Assembly: GCA_947463345.1 (NCBI GenBank)
Contig: CANHSA010000003.1
Coordinates: 1-43,379, forward strand
DNA from: Flavobacteriales bacterium
GTDB taxonomy: Bacteria > Bacteroidota > Bacteroidia > Flavobacteriales_D > Crocinitomicaceae
Length of the DNA stretch: 43,379 bases
Direction: 5' to 3'
In this document: one piece after another, positions 9,123 through 16,807 of the stretch
How the letters are laid out: every line of letters starts with the position of its first letter
Numbering within the stretch: position 1 is the stretch's first letter
The notes under the pieces: model-generated
Seen by the model: only the letters and a program-made list of their open reading frames with translations
The model's database searches: none
What the model was told of the DNA's origin: nothing
Program-made: the position numbers and the translations under genes

Positions 9123-9468
9123 CTGCGTCGTAGGAGATAAAGAAATTGGCCCAAATGATTTTAGAGAGCGCAAATAAATAGGGTGACAATACAAGTGTGA
9201 AAAAGACCACTAAACCAATTTGACTCCAGGCGCTCAGCCAGGGAAACCAAAGGTTACAAGAGGCCCACACCGTCACAAAAAGCGCAACGCCTAAAGCGTA
9301 TGAAACGTACATCGCACCATAATAAAAACCGGGCTCGCGCTCGTATTTTAAATGACATACATCGCATTCTGTTTTGACATCTCCAATATTTTTTAGGTCG
9401 TATGGGTGTGAGACTAAGAATTGACCTTCATGGCACTGCGGACATTTCATCTTGGCAATGCTGTACAT
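9103..9468 (-). CDS. DUF983 membrane protein with N-terminal zinc ribbon
   Basis: The 121-residue protein begins with two CxxC knuckles (KCPQCHEG and ECDVCHLKYE), followed by the FYYGAMYVSY stretch typical of DUF983. Two transmembrane helices follow, around LGVALFVTVWASCNLWF and IGLVVFFTLVLSPYLFAL. No DUF983 function is established that I know of. ATG 9468 is chosen because the upstream ATG (9492) sits almost on the predicted transcription start. A TTG-N17-TAACTTTG promoter lies just upstream. The 3' end overlaps the Crp-family gene, which suggests a two-gene operon. Confidence 0.83.
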   Translation of the reverse strand: MYSIAKMKCPQCHEGQFLVSHPYDLKNIGDVKTECDVCHLKYEREPGFYYGAMYVSYALGVALFVTVWASCNLWFPWLSAWSQIGLVVFFTLVLSPYLFALSKIIWANFFISYDADAQVRK

Positions 9469-9496
9469 TTTTGTTCCTTTTCCTACTATCATACAC

Positions 9497-9524
9497 CAAA
9501 GTTACTTTCTTTATGGCTTGGCAA
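9497..9524 (-). promoter_or_regulatory. Bacteroidota sigma-A promoter for the DUF983-crp operon
   Basis: On the minus strand TTG (9524-9522), a 17-nt spacer and TAACTTTG (9504-9497) match the -33/-7 consensus of the phylum. It is one of three sites in this window where both boxes are present at sensible spacing. Confidence 0.65.
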
Positions 9525-9525
9525 C

Positions 9526-9539
9526 GTAACTTAAGTTAC
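9526..9539. promoter_or_regulatory. Perfect 14-bp palindrome, candidate Crp-family operator
   Basis: GTAACTTAAGTTAC reads identically on both strands. It abuts the -33 box of the leftward promoter, and a further GTTAC half-site overlaps the -7 box at 9501. The position and symmetry suit binding of a dimeric regulator such as the Crp-family protein of the same operon (inference). Confidence 0.6.
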
Positions 9540-9542
9540 CAA

Positions 9543-9559
9543 TGTCAGCAAAACTGACA
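9543..9559. promoter_or_regulatory. Inverted repeat TGTCAG-N5-CTGACA upstream of dnaK
   Basis: The two 6-bp arms are perfectly inverted around CAAAA, 63 bp before the sigma-54-like box. The same TGTCA half-site recurs at 9595-9599. Position and form resemble an upstream activator-binding site. Confidence 0.55.
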
Positions 9560-9563
9560 AAAA

Positions 9564-9600
9564 GACATTTGATTGCGGGAAATACCGATCAAAATGTCAT
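9564..9600. promoter_or_regulatory. Second, imperfect inverted repeat upstream of dnaK
   Basis: GACATTTGAT (9564-9573) is mirrored by ATCAAAATGTC (9588-9598) with one extra A. Together with the preceding element it gives four TGTCA/GACA half-sites in under 60 bp. Confidence 0.45.
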
Positions 9601-9621
9601 AAATCACTGCTGATTTTCGGA

Positions 9622-9637
9622 TGGCACAATCATTGAC
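9622..9637 (+). promoter_or_regulatory. Sigma-54-like -24/-12 promoter of dnaK
   Basis: TGGCAC-N5-TTGAC matches the sigma-54 consensus TGGCAC-N5-TTGC with one difference, A for C in the -12 GC. The predicted start is about 9648, leaving a leader near 19 nt before ATG 9667. No TAnnTTTG box and no CIRCE (HrcA) repeat is visible in front of dnaK. Confidence 0.5.
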
Positions 9638-9666
9638 TCAAGCAGACTATCAAAATTTAATTCAAA

Positions 9667-11571
9667 ATGGGAAAAATAATCGGAATCGACCTCGGAACAA
9701 CAAACTCTTGTGTTTCGGTCATGGAGGGTAATGAGCCAGTGGTCATTGCCAATGCTGAAGGAAAACGCACCACGCCTTCAGTTGTTGCATTTGTTGAGGG
9801 TGGCGAACGCAAAGTTGGTGACCCTGCAAAAAGACAAGCCATCACCAATCCTACAAAAACGATTTCTTCAATCAAGCGTTTCATGGGCTCTAGCTTCGAC
9901 GAATCTGCAAAAGAAGTATCGCGCATGCCATACCAAGTTGTCAAAGGCGACAACAACACGCCGCGTGTCAAAATAGACGACAGACTATACTCACCACAAG
10001 AAATCTCTGCCATGATTCTTCAAAAAATGAAGAAAACAGCCGAAGACTACCTTGGTCAAGAAGTGACTGAAGCAGTTGTAACTGTTCCGGCTTATTTCAA
10101 CGATGCGCAGCGTCAAGCCACTAAAGAAGCTGGTGAAATCGCAGGTTTAACCATCAAACGCATCATCAACGAGCCAACTGCAGCAGCACTTGCTTATGGC
10201 CTAGATAAAAAAGGTATCGACCAAAAAATCGTTGTATTCGACTTCGGTGGCGGAACCCACGACGTTTCCGTGCTCGAGCTCGGCGATGGCGTATTCGAAG
10301 TATTGTCTACAGACGGAGACACCCACCTCGGTGGCGACGACGTCGATGAAGCAATCATCTCTTGGTTAGCCGAAGAATTCAAGTCAGAAGAAGGTCTTGA
10401 TCTTCGTCAAGACCCAATGGCACTTCAGCGCTTGAAAGAAGCTGCTGAAAAAGCAAAAATCGAGTTGTCTTCTACAACAACTACAGAAATCAACTTGCCG
10501 TACATCATGCCAGTAAACGGCATTCCAAAACACCTTGTGCGCACCCTCCAACGCGCCAAGTTTGAACAGCTCATCTCTAGCATCGTCGAGCGCACAATTG
10601 CACCTTGCCGTTCTGCACTCTCCAATGCAAACTTGCAGCCTTCAGACATCGACGAAGTCATCTTAGTTGGTGGTTCTACGCGTATTCCAGTTATTCAAGA
10701 AGCTGTGGAGCGTTTCTTCGGAAAAGCGCCTTCTAAAGGTGTCAATCCAGATGAGGTGGTTGCCGTTGGTGCTGCTATTCAAGGTGGCGTACTTACAGGT
10801 GAAGTCAAAGACGTTCTTCTTTTAGATGTCATTCCACTTTCTTTAGGTATCGAAACAATGGGCGGCGTGTTCACCAAATTAATAGACGCGAACACTACCA
10901 TTCCTACCAAAAAATCAGAAGTATTCTCTACCGCTGCCGACAACCAGCCTTCTGTAGAAATTCACGTGTTGCAAGGTGAACGCGCAATGGCCAACGACAA
11001 CAAAACATTGGGTCGTTTCCAACTTACCGATATTCCGCCAGCGCAACGCGGTGTGCCACAAATCGAGGTTACTTTCGACATCGATGCGAACGGCATCATG
11101 AATATCTCTGCCAAAGACAAGGGAACTGGCAAGCAACAATCTATCAAAATTGAAGCTTCTAGCGGTTTGTCCGACGAAGAAATCCAACGCATGAAAGCAG
11201 AGGCAGAAGCCAATGCAGATGCCGACAACAAGCGCAGAGAAGAAGCAGAACTCATCAATAAAGCCGACTCACTCATCTTCCAGACAGAGCGTCAGTTGAA
11301 AGAATACGGTGATAAAATCCCTGCCGACAAAAAACAACCAATCGAAGATGCACTTGCTGCCTTGAAAACTGAATTCGAAGCCAAAAACATGGCCAATCTT
11401 CAGCCTGCCATGGACAAGCTCAACGAAGTATTCGGTTCTGCATCGCAAGATATGTACAATGCTGCAAACGCAGACGGCGCAAATGCTGGTGCTGCTGATG
11501 CAGATCAAAGTTCAGGCGCTGCTCACGACGAAGTAACCGACGTAGATTTCGAAGAAGTAAAGGATAAATAA
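9667..11571 (+). CDS. dnaK: Molecular chaperone DnaK (Hsp70)
   Basis: This is full-length Hsp70 (634 residues). The nucleotide-binding domain starts [20 protein letters not shown] and contains the phosphate loops [10 protein letters not shown] and [12 protein letters not shown]. The substrate-binding domain follows ([19 protein letters not shown]), then the helical lid and an acidic tail ending [10 protein letters not shown]. It folds nascent and stress-damaged proteins in the cytoplasm with DnaJ and GrpE, neither of which is encoded nearby. It stands alone between an unusual control region and a strong terminator, so it is probably monocistronic and stress-regulated. Confidence 0.98.
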   Translation: MGKIIGIDLGTTNSCVSVMEGNEPVVIANAEGKRTTPSVVAFVEGGERKVGDPAKRQAITNPTKTISSIKRFMGSSFDESAKEVSRMPYQVVKGDNNTPRVKIDDRLYSPQEISAMILQKMKKTAEDYLGQEVTEAVVTVPAYFNDAQRQATKEAGEIAGLTIKRIINEPTAAALAYGLDKKGIDQKIVVFDFGGGTHDVSVLELGDGVFEVLSTDGDTHLGGDDVDEAIISWLAEEFKSEEGLDLRQDPMALQRLKEAAEKAKIELSSTTTTEINLPYIMPVNGIPKHLVRTLQRAKFEQLISSIVERTIAPCRSALSNANLQPSDIDEVILVGGSTRIPVIQEAVERFFGKAPSKGVNPDEVVAVGAAIQGGVLTGEVKDVLLLDVIPLSLGIETMGGVFTKLIDANTTIPTKKSEVFSTAADNQPSVEIHVLQGERAMANDNKTLGRFQLTDIPPAQRGVPQIEVTFDIDANGIMNISAKDKGTGKQQSIKIEASSGLSDEEIQRMKAEAEANADADNKRREEAELINKADSLIFQTERQLKEYGDKIPADKKQPIEDALAALKTEFEAKNMANLQPAMDKLNEVFGSASQDMYNAANADGANAGAADADQSSGAAHDEVTDVDFEEVKDK

Positions 11572-11597
11572 TCCAAACCTTCAAAAGTTTATATGAA

Positions 11598-11634
11598 AAC
11601 ACCCGTTGAAAAACGGGTGTTTTTTTTATTTTTG
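11598..11634 (+). terminator. Rho-independent terminator of dnaK
   Basis: A perfect 10-bp stem aacacccgtt/aacgggtgtt with a GAAA tetraloop is followed by nine T, an A and five T. It starts 26 nt after the dnaK stop. The hairpin and T-tract also contain the promoter elements of the next gene. Confidence 0.9.
11606..11634 (+). promoter_or_regulatory. Promoter embedded in the dnaK terminator
   Basis: TTG (11606-11608), an 18-nt spacer and TATTTTTG (11627-11634) fit the Bacteroidota consensus. The -7 box is made by the T-tract of the terminator and lies 3 nt before ATG 11638. Confidence 0.5.
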
Positions 11635-11637
11635 CCC

Positions 11638-12417
11638 ATGCTCTACTCCAAATCCTTTTTACACCGAGATGCCACCGAATGGGTGGTGTTTGTCCATGGG
11701 GCAGGAGGGAGCTCTTCTATTTGGCACAAGCAGCTCAAAGATTTCTGTGAAAAACACAACGTGTTGGTGCTCGATTTACGCGGGCATGGCAAAAGCCAAA
11801 AAACAAGCGCTGAAACCAAGAAGTATTCCTTTGAACTTATTGCCAAAGACGTCATCGAACTCCTCGATCAAAAAGGCATTCACCAGGCACATTTTGTGGG
11901 GGTATCCTTAGGTTCTATCGTCATCAAAGCTTTGCGCACGCAGCGCCCCGATTTAGTCAAAAGCATGATTTTTGCTGGCGCCGTTACCAAACTCAATGTG
12001 CGTTCACGCGCCATTTTACGCGCTGGCCGCATACTTTACAGCGTGTTGCCACAAATGTCTTTGTACCGTTTAATGGCCCGCATCATGATGCCGCGCGCCA
12101 ATCACAAAGCATCGCGCCATTTATTTGTCAATGAAGCCAAAAAAGTGGTCGACAAAGAATTTCAGCGCTGGTTCAAGCTTACTGCGCGCTTAACGGCTTA
12201 TCTCACCCGCATCAATTCAACGCCCGAAACCATCCCCACTTTGTATGTCATGGGCGAACAAGACCACATGTTTTTGAATCCTGTACGCATTATCGTCAGT
12301 CAAGACATGGCCTCTGAGCTCCGCGTGGTGCCGGAATGCGGCCACGTGGTCAACTACGAGCAAGCCGAGACCTTCAATAGTTTGGCTTTGCAATTTATAT
12401 CGCGCCACTGCGCTTGA
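11638..12417 (+). CDS. Alpha/beta hydrolase
   Basis: The 259-residue serine hydrolase fold shows the oxyanion loop FVHGAGGSSSIW, LDLRGHGKS, the nucleophile elbow GVSLGS, the acid in GEQDHMF and the catalytic His in ECGHVVN. All three triad residues are present, so it should be active. The substrate cannot be read from sequence. The ORF track starts at 11593, but those 15 codons lie within the dnaK terminator hairpin, so ATG 11638 is chosen. It appears to be transcribed alone. Confidence 0.86.
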   Translation: MLYSKSFLHRDATEWVVFVHGAGGSSSIWHKQLKDFCEKHNVLVLDLRGHGKSQKTSAETKKYSFELIAKDVIELLDQKGIHQAHFVGVSLGSIVIKALRTQRPDLVKSMIFAGAVTKLNVRSRAILRAGRILYSVLPQMSLYRLMARIMMPRANHKASRHLFVNEAKKVVDKEFQRWFKLTARLTAYLTRINSTPETIPTLYVMGEQDHMFLNPVRIIVSQDMASELRVVPECGHVVNYEQAETFNSLALQFISRHCA

Positions 12418-12496
12418 TTTTCATTTAATTAACATTCGACTTTCATTTTGTTAAAAAACAATCGGCCATACATGCCGCTGTCGACTGAATTTAACT

Positions 12497-12504
12497 TAAA
12501 TTTG
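12497..12504 (+). promoter_or_regulatory. -7 box (TAAATTTG) for carB
   Basis: TAAATTTG matches TAnnTTTG and lies 54 nt before the carB start. No clear -33 TTG is found at the right spacing. The leader (about 12510-12558) shows no strong hairpin to my eye. Confidence 0.45.
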
Positions 12505-12558
12505 TGCTCAATTTGCAGCGAAGGTTTCGCTCAAAGAAACTAGTAAATTGAAGCCCCT

Positions 12559-15375
12559 ATGCCTAAAGATCATTCGATCAAATCCGTCCTCATTATTGGT
12601 AGTGGTCCTATTGTAATTGGTCAAGCCTGTGAATTCGACTACTCTGGTTCTCAAGCAGCACGATCGCTGCGCGAAGAAGGAATCGAAGTTACGCTCATCA
12701 ATTCTAACCCGGCTACCATCATGACCGACAAGGTCGTTGCCGACAACGTCTATCTTCAGCCTTTAGAGCCAGAGAGCATTGTTAAAATTCTCGAAAACCA
12801 CCAAATAGATGCCGTTTTGCCAACCATGGGCGGTCAAACTGCGCTCAATCTTTGCATTCAATGCGACGAAATGGGCATTTGGGAGAAACACAATGTGCGC
12901 ATTATTGGTGTCGATATCAACGCCATTGAAATCACCGAAAACCGCGAGGCATTTCGCGAACTTATGCTCAAAATTGGCGTGCCAATGGCACCACAAAAAA
13001 CAGCTAAGTCCTTTTTAGAAGGCAAGGAAATTGCCCAAGAATTTGGTTTTCCGCTTTGTATCCGCCCTTCCTATACTTTAGGTGGTTCCGGAGCAAGTAT
13101 CTTACACGAACCCAAAGAATTCGATAACCTCTTAGAGCGCGGCTTGCAGTTGTCACCGATCCACGAGGTCATGATCGATAAAGCGCTTTTGGGCTGGAAA
13201 GAATACGAACTCGAGCTCTTGCGCGATGCCAACGACAACGTCGTGATCATCTGCTCGATCGAAAACTTCGACCCAATGGGTATACACACCGGCGACTCCA
13301 TCACGGTGGCGCCCGCCATGACCCTCTCCGATACCACCTTCCAAAAAATGCGCGATATGGCCATCAACATGATGCGCTCTATCGGTAATTTTGCCGGCGG
13401 ATGCAACGTGCAGTTTGCCGTTTCTCCCGATGCCAACGAAGACATCATCGCTATTGAAATCAATCCGCGCGTTTCTCGCTCTTCTGCATTGGCTTCCAAA
13501 GCAACGGGTTATCCAATTGCCAAAATTGCTTCCAAACTCGCCATTGGTTACCACCTCAACGAGCTCAGCAACCAAATTACCAAAACAACCTCCGCGCTTT
13601 TCGAACCAACCCTCGACTACGTCATTGTCAAAATTCCACGTTGGAATTTCAATAAATTCCCAGGTACCAATCGCCAACTTGGTCTTCAAATGAAGTCAGT
13701 AGGTGAGGTCATGGGTATTGGGCGTAGTTTTCAAGAAGCCTTGCAAAAAGCCTGTCAGTCCTTAGAAATCAACCGCAATGGTTTGGGTGCCGACGGCAAA
13801 GAGCTCACCAATCAAAACGAAATCCTTCATTCCTTAGAATTTGCGAGCTGGAATCGCTTGTTCCATATTTACGATGCGATCAAATTAGGTATTCCCTTCA
13901 AAACCATCGTCGAAAAAACCAAAATCGACATCTGGTTCTTGAAGCAAATCGAAGACCTCATCAAGCTCGAACGCAAAATCGAGAAATTTCATTTAGAAAA
14001 CCTCCCGCAAGAGCTCCTTTTCGAAGCCAAGCAAAAAGGCTACGCAGACCGTCAAATTGCACACCTCTTGCGTTGCCTAGAGTCCGAAGTCGCTATCAAG
14101 CGCAAAGACCTCGGCATCAACCGCGTTTACAAACTTGTAGACACCTGCGCAGCTGAGTTTGAAGCCCTCACGCCCTACTATTATTCTACCTTCGAATACG
14201 AAAACGAAAGTGTAGTCAGTGAGCGTCCAAAAGTAGTAGTATTGGGTTCGGGCCCTAACCGCATTGGCCAAGGTATCGAATTCGATTATTCTTGTGTGCA
14301 CGGCGTTCTAGCTGCCAAAGAATGCGGCTACGAAACCATCATGATCAACTGCAACCCCGAGACCGTCTCCACCGACTTCGACACCGCCGACAAACTCTAC
14401 TTCGAGCCGGTGTTCTGGGAGCACATCTACGACATCATCCAACACGAAAAGCCAATTGGCGTTATTGTACAGCTCGGTGGTCAAACCGCACTCAAACTCG
14501 CCGAAAAACTCCAACGCTACGGCATTCCAATTCTCGGTACTTCTTACGAGGCCCTAGATTTAGCCGAAGACCGCGGACGTTTCTCTAAATTACTCGAGAA
14601 AAACAATGTTCCGTTCCCAAAATACGGCGTTGTAGAAAGCGCAGAACAAGCCATCGAACTTTCAGAAGAACTTGGCTTTCCGCTTCTAGTGCGTCCTTCG
14701 TATGTATTGGGTGGGCAAAAAATGAAAATCGTCATCAACAAAGAGGAGCTAGAGCACCACGTCGTGGACATCCTCAACGAAATGGGCAACAACCAAATCT
14801 TATTAGACCATTTTATTGGTGGCGCAATTGAGGCCGAGGCCGATGCCATCTGCGACGGTGAAAACGTCTACATCATTGGCATCATGCAGCATATCGAGCC
14901 GGCAGGTATCCACTCCGGCGATTCCTATGCGGTTTTACCTCCCTACAATCTTGGCGACTTCGTGATCACTCAAATCGAAGACATCACCAAAAAAATTGCC
15001 GTAGAGCTCAGAACAGTCGGCTTGCTCAATATCCAATTTGCCATCAAAGACGACAAAGTCTACGTCATTGAAGCCAATCCAAGAGCTTCGCGTACGGTTC
15101 CGTTCATTGCCAAAGCCTACGACGAACCCTACGTCAACTACGCTACTAAAGTCATGCTCGGCCACAACAAAGTCACTGACTTTAACTTCCAGCCGCGCAA
15201 AGAAGGCTACGCCATCAAAATACCCGTTTTCTCTTACGAGAAATTCCCTGATGTAAAGAAAGAATTAGGTCCAGAAATGAAATCTACCGGTGAGGCCATT
15301 CGCTTTATCAAAGATTTAAAAGATCCGTTCTTTACCAAAATATACTCAGAGCGAAATATGCACCTTTCGCGTTAA
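12559..15375 (+). CDS. carB: Carbamoyl-phosphate synthase large subunit, short form
   Basis: CarB makes carbamoyl phosphate from ammonia, bicarbonate and two ATP for pyrimidine and arginine synthesis. Two homologous ATP-grasp halves are visible. The first starts GSGPIVIGQACEFDYSG and carries IRPSYTLGGSG; the second starts near residue 560 with GSGPNRIGQGIEFDYS and carries VRPSYVLGGQ. At 938 residues it ends where the E. coli enzyme (1073) begins its C-terminal allosteric domain, so the site for UMP, IMP and ornithine control is absent. As far as I recall this is usual in Bacteroidota. The glutaminase subunit carA is not adjacent. Confidence 0.96.
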   Translation: MPKDHSIKSVLIIGSGPIVIGQACEFDYSGSQAARSLREEGIEVTLINSNPATIMTDKVVADNVYLQPLEPESIVKILENHQIDAVLPTMGGQTALNLCIQCDEMGIWEKHNVRIIGVDINAIEITENREAFRELMLKIGVPMAPQKTAKSFLEGKEIAQEFGFPLCIRPSYTLGGSGASILHEPKEFDNLLERGLQLSPIHEVMIDKALLGWKEYELELLRDANDNVVIICSIENFDPMGIHTGDSITVAPAMTLSDTTFQKMRDMAINMMRSIGNFAGGCNVQFAVSPDANEDIIAIEINPRVSRSSALASKATGYPIAKIASKLAIGYHLNELSNQITKTTSALFEPTLDYVIVKIPRWNFNKFPGTNRQLGLQMKSVGEVMGIGRSFQEALQKACQSLEINRNGLGADGKELTNQNEILHSLEFASWNRLFHIYDAIKLGIPFKTIVEKTKIDIWFLKQIEDLIKLERKIEKFHLENLPQELLFEAKQKGYADRQIAHLLRCLESEVAIKRKDLGINRVYKLVDTCAAEFEALTPYYYSTFEYENESVVSERPKVVVLGSGPNRIGQGIEFDYSCVHGVLAAKECGYETIMINCNPETVSTDFDTADKLYFEPVFWEHIYDIIQHEKPIGVIVQLGGQTALKLAEKLQRYGIPILGTSYEALDLAEDRGRFSKLLEKNNVPFPKYGVVESAEQAIELSEELGFPLLVRPSYVLGGQKMKIVINKEELEHHVVDILNEMGNNQILLDHFIGGAIEAEADAICDGENVYIIGIMQHIEPAGIHSGDSYAVLPPYNLGDFVITQIEDITKKIAVELRTVGLLNIQFAIKDDKVYVIEANPRASRTVPFIAKAYDEPYVNYATKVMLGHNKVTDFNFQPRKEGYAIKIPVFSYEKFPDVKKELGPEMKSTGEAIRFIKDLKDPFFTKIYSERNMHLSR

Positions 15376-15382
15376 GTTTCCT

Positions 15383-15412
15383 GCCGTGGTCTTTTATTAG
15401 GCCACGGCTTTT
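15383..15412 (+). terminator. Possible terminator after carB
   Basis: A 7-bp GC-rich stem gccgtgg/ccacggc (15383-15389 with 15402-15408) encloses a 12-nt loop and is followed by only four T. It lies 7 nt after the carB stop. The short T-tract makes this weaker than the other terminators in the window. Confidence 0.45.
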
Positions 15413-15414
15413 CG

Positions 15415-15422
15415 TATATTTG
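15415..15422 (+). promoter_or_regulatory. -7 box (TATATTTG) for the polyprenyl synthase operon
   Basis: TATATTTG ends 4 nt before ATG 15427. A matching -33 TTG is not evident. The spacing would place the transcription start at or next to the start codon. Confidence 0.5.
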
Positions 15423-15426
15423 TTAG

Positions 15427-16398
15427 ATGCAGCGCCTAGACGACATCACCGCACCCATTCAGCAAGAATTACTCGATTTTGAAATCCACTTTCAAAACGC
15501 GATGCACGCCGATGTCGCCCTGCTAGACAAAGTCACCAGCTATATCGTCAAACGCAAGGGCAAGCAGTTGCGTCCTATGTTCGTTTTTCTGAGCGCCAAA
15601 ATGCTCGGCGATATCAACCCCATTACTTTTGACGCCACTACACTTGTAGAGCTTTTACACACTGCCACCCTTGTCCACGACGACGTCGTCGACGACGCTG
15701 CTGAACGCCGCGGTTTTTTCTCTGTCAATGCACTCTGGAAAAACAAAATCGCGGTGCTTGTTGGCGACTACATGCTCTCGCGTATTTTGCTTATTTCCAT
15801 TGAAAAGCGCAACCTTGACCTCCTTGAAATTGTTGCGCGTGCTGTCCAAGAAATGTCAGAAGGCGAGCTGCTTCAAATTGAAAAAGCCCGTCACCTCGAC
15901 ATCACCGAAGAGGTCTATTACGAGGTCATCCGCAAAAAAACTGCATCGCTCATTGCCACTTGCTGCGAGGCCGGTGCCCTTAGTGTGGGCGCACAGGCAG
16001 AACGTGCTCGAATGCGCGAGTTTGGCGAACTCATAGGCCTCGCTTTTCAAATCAAAGACGACATCTTTGACTACGGCACCGGTGAGCATATCGGCAAGCC
16101 AACCGGCATCGATATCCGCGAGCAAAAAATGACACTCCCGCTCATCTATGCCTTGCAAAATGCCCCAGTTGCTATTCAAAAAGAACTGCGTTACATCATC
16201 AAAAACGAATACGACGTGAGTCACCGCGTACAGCGTGCCATTCAACTAGTTTGGGAATCCGGTGGGGTACAATACGCACAAAAACGCATGGAGACTTTAG
16301 CTGCTCAGGCCTTAGAAATTTTAAGTGCTTACCCCGATAGCCCTGCAAAAGCTTCGTTAATAGGCTTGGTGGCCTACACCATGAACCGCGAAAAATAA
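15427..16398 (+). CDS. Long-chain polyprenyl diphosphate synthase
   Basis: This 323-residue trans-prenyltransferase condenses isopentenyl diphosphate onto allylic diphosphates, supplying the quinone side chain or a related lipid. Both aspartate-rich motifs are intact: DDVVDDAAERR (first) and QIKDDIFDY (second), with GKQLRPMFVFLSAKM near the N-terminus. Small residues before the first motif (LLHTATLVHDD) fit a long-chain product, but exact chain length is not readable. It heads a run with the MORN-like lipoprotein, dnaG and an MscS channel, with 0-4 nt between genes. Confidence 0.92.
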   Translation: MQRLDDITAPIQQELLDFEIHFQNAMHADVALLDKVTSYIVKRKGKQLRPMFVFLSAKMLGDINPITFDATTLVELLHTATLVHDDVVDDAAERRGFFSVNALWKNKIAVLVGDYMLSRILLISIEKRNLDLLEIVARAVQEMSEGELLQIEKARHLDITEEVYYEVIRKKTASLIATCCEAGALSVGAQAERARMREFGELIGLAFQIKDDIFDYGTGEHIGKPTGIDIREQKMTLPLIYALQNAPVAIQKELRYIIKNEYDVSHRVQRAIQLVWESGGVQYAQKRMETLAAQALEILSAYPDSPAKASLIGLVAYTMNREK

Positions 16399-16402
16399 TT
16401 CC

Positions 16403-16807
16403 ATGAAATACTTTCTAACCCTACTTCTTGTCCTTTTAACCATTACCTTGCCTTCTTGCACAGACAAAAAAAGCAAAGAAACCACCAAGCAAGTGGCTCC
16501 AGAAGACCTCGTCGAAATCAAAGATGGCCACTACAAAGAATGGTATCCCGGTAAAAAACAAATGAAATACCAAGGTGAACTCAACCAAAAAGGAGACCGC
16601 GAAGGCAAATGGAATTTCTACAGTGAAAAAGGAACCTTGCTTTCTTTTACATTTTACGCTGCAGGCAAGAAGAACGGCTATTCAGTAGTGAAATATCCAA
16701 ACGGTAAAATTCACTACTACGGCGCTTACAAAGACGATCAAATGGTCGGTGAATGGATTACCTACGACCAACAAGGACAGAAAACCATTAAAAACTTCAA
16801 TCCTTAA
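16403..16807 (+). CDS. MORN-repeat-like lipoprotein (YwqK family)
   Basis: The 134-residue protein has a lipoprotein signal (MKYFLTLLLVLLTITLPSC) followed by MORN-variant repeats with the patterns GHYKEWYPGKKQMKYQGEL, REGKWNFYSEKG, KNGYSVVKYPNGK and MVGEWITYDQQG. Databases often label this family a YwqK antitoxin, but no toxin-like partner is adjacent and it is exported, so that name should not be read as a function. It lies 4 nt after the prenyl synthase, and its stop directly abuts the dnaG ATG. Confidence 0.8.
   Translation: MKYFLTLLLVLLTITLPSCTDKKSKETTKQVAPEDLVEIKDGHYKEWYPGKKQMKYQGELNQKGDREGKWNFYSEKGTLLSFTFYAAGKKNGYSVVKYPNGKIHYYGAYKDDQMVGEWITYDQQGQKTIKNFNP

Noticed and set aside
9123-9194. 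Longer N-terminus of the Crp-family regulator
   Set aside because: The extra 24 residues lie in DUF983 coding sequence and have no counterpart in the Crp fold.
11593-11637. Upstream ATG of the alpha/beta hydrolase ORF
   Set aside because: Those codons lie inside the dnaK terminator hairpin and T-tract.
13153-13689. 178-residue antisense ORF within carB, and similar long antisense ORFs in dnaK, sucD and cca
   Set aside because: They mirror strongly biased real genes, have odd composition and no recognisable domains.
16403-16807. YwqK-type antitoxin, hinting at a toxin-antitoxin system
   Set aside because: The protein is an exported lipoprotein with MORN-like repeats lying between a prenyl synthase and dnaG. 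No toxin-like neighbour exists; the name is inherited from family labels.
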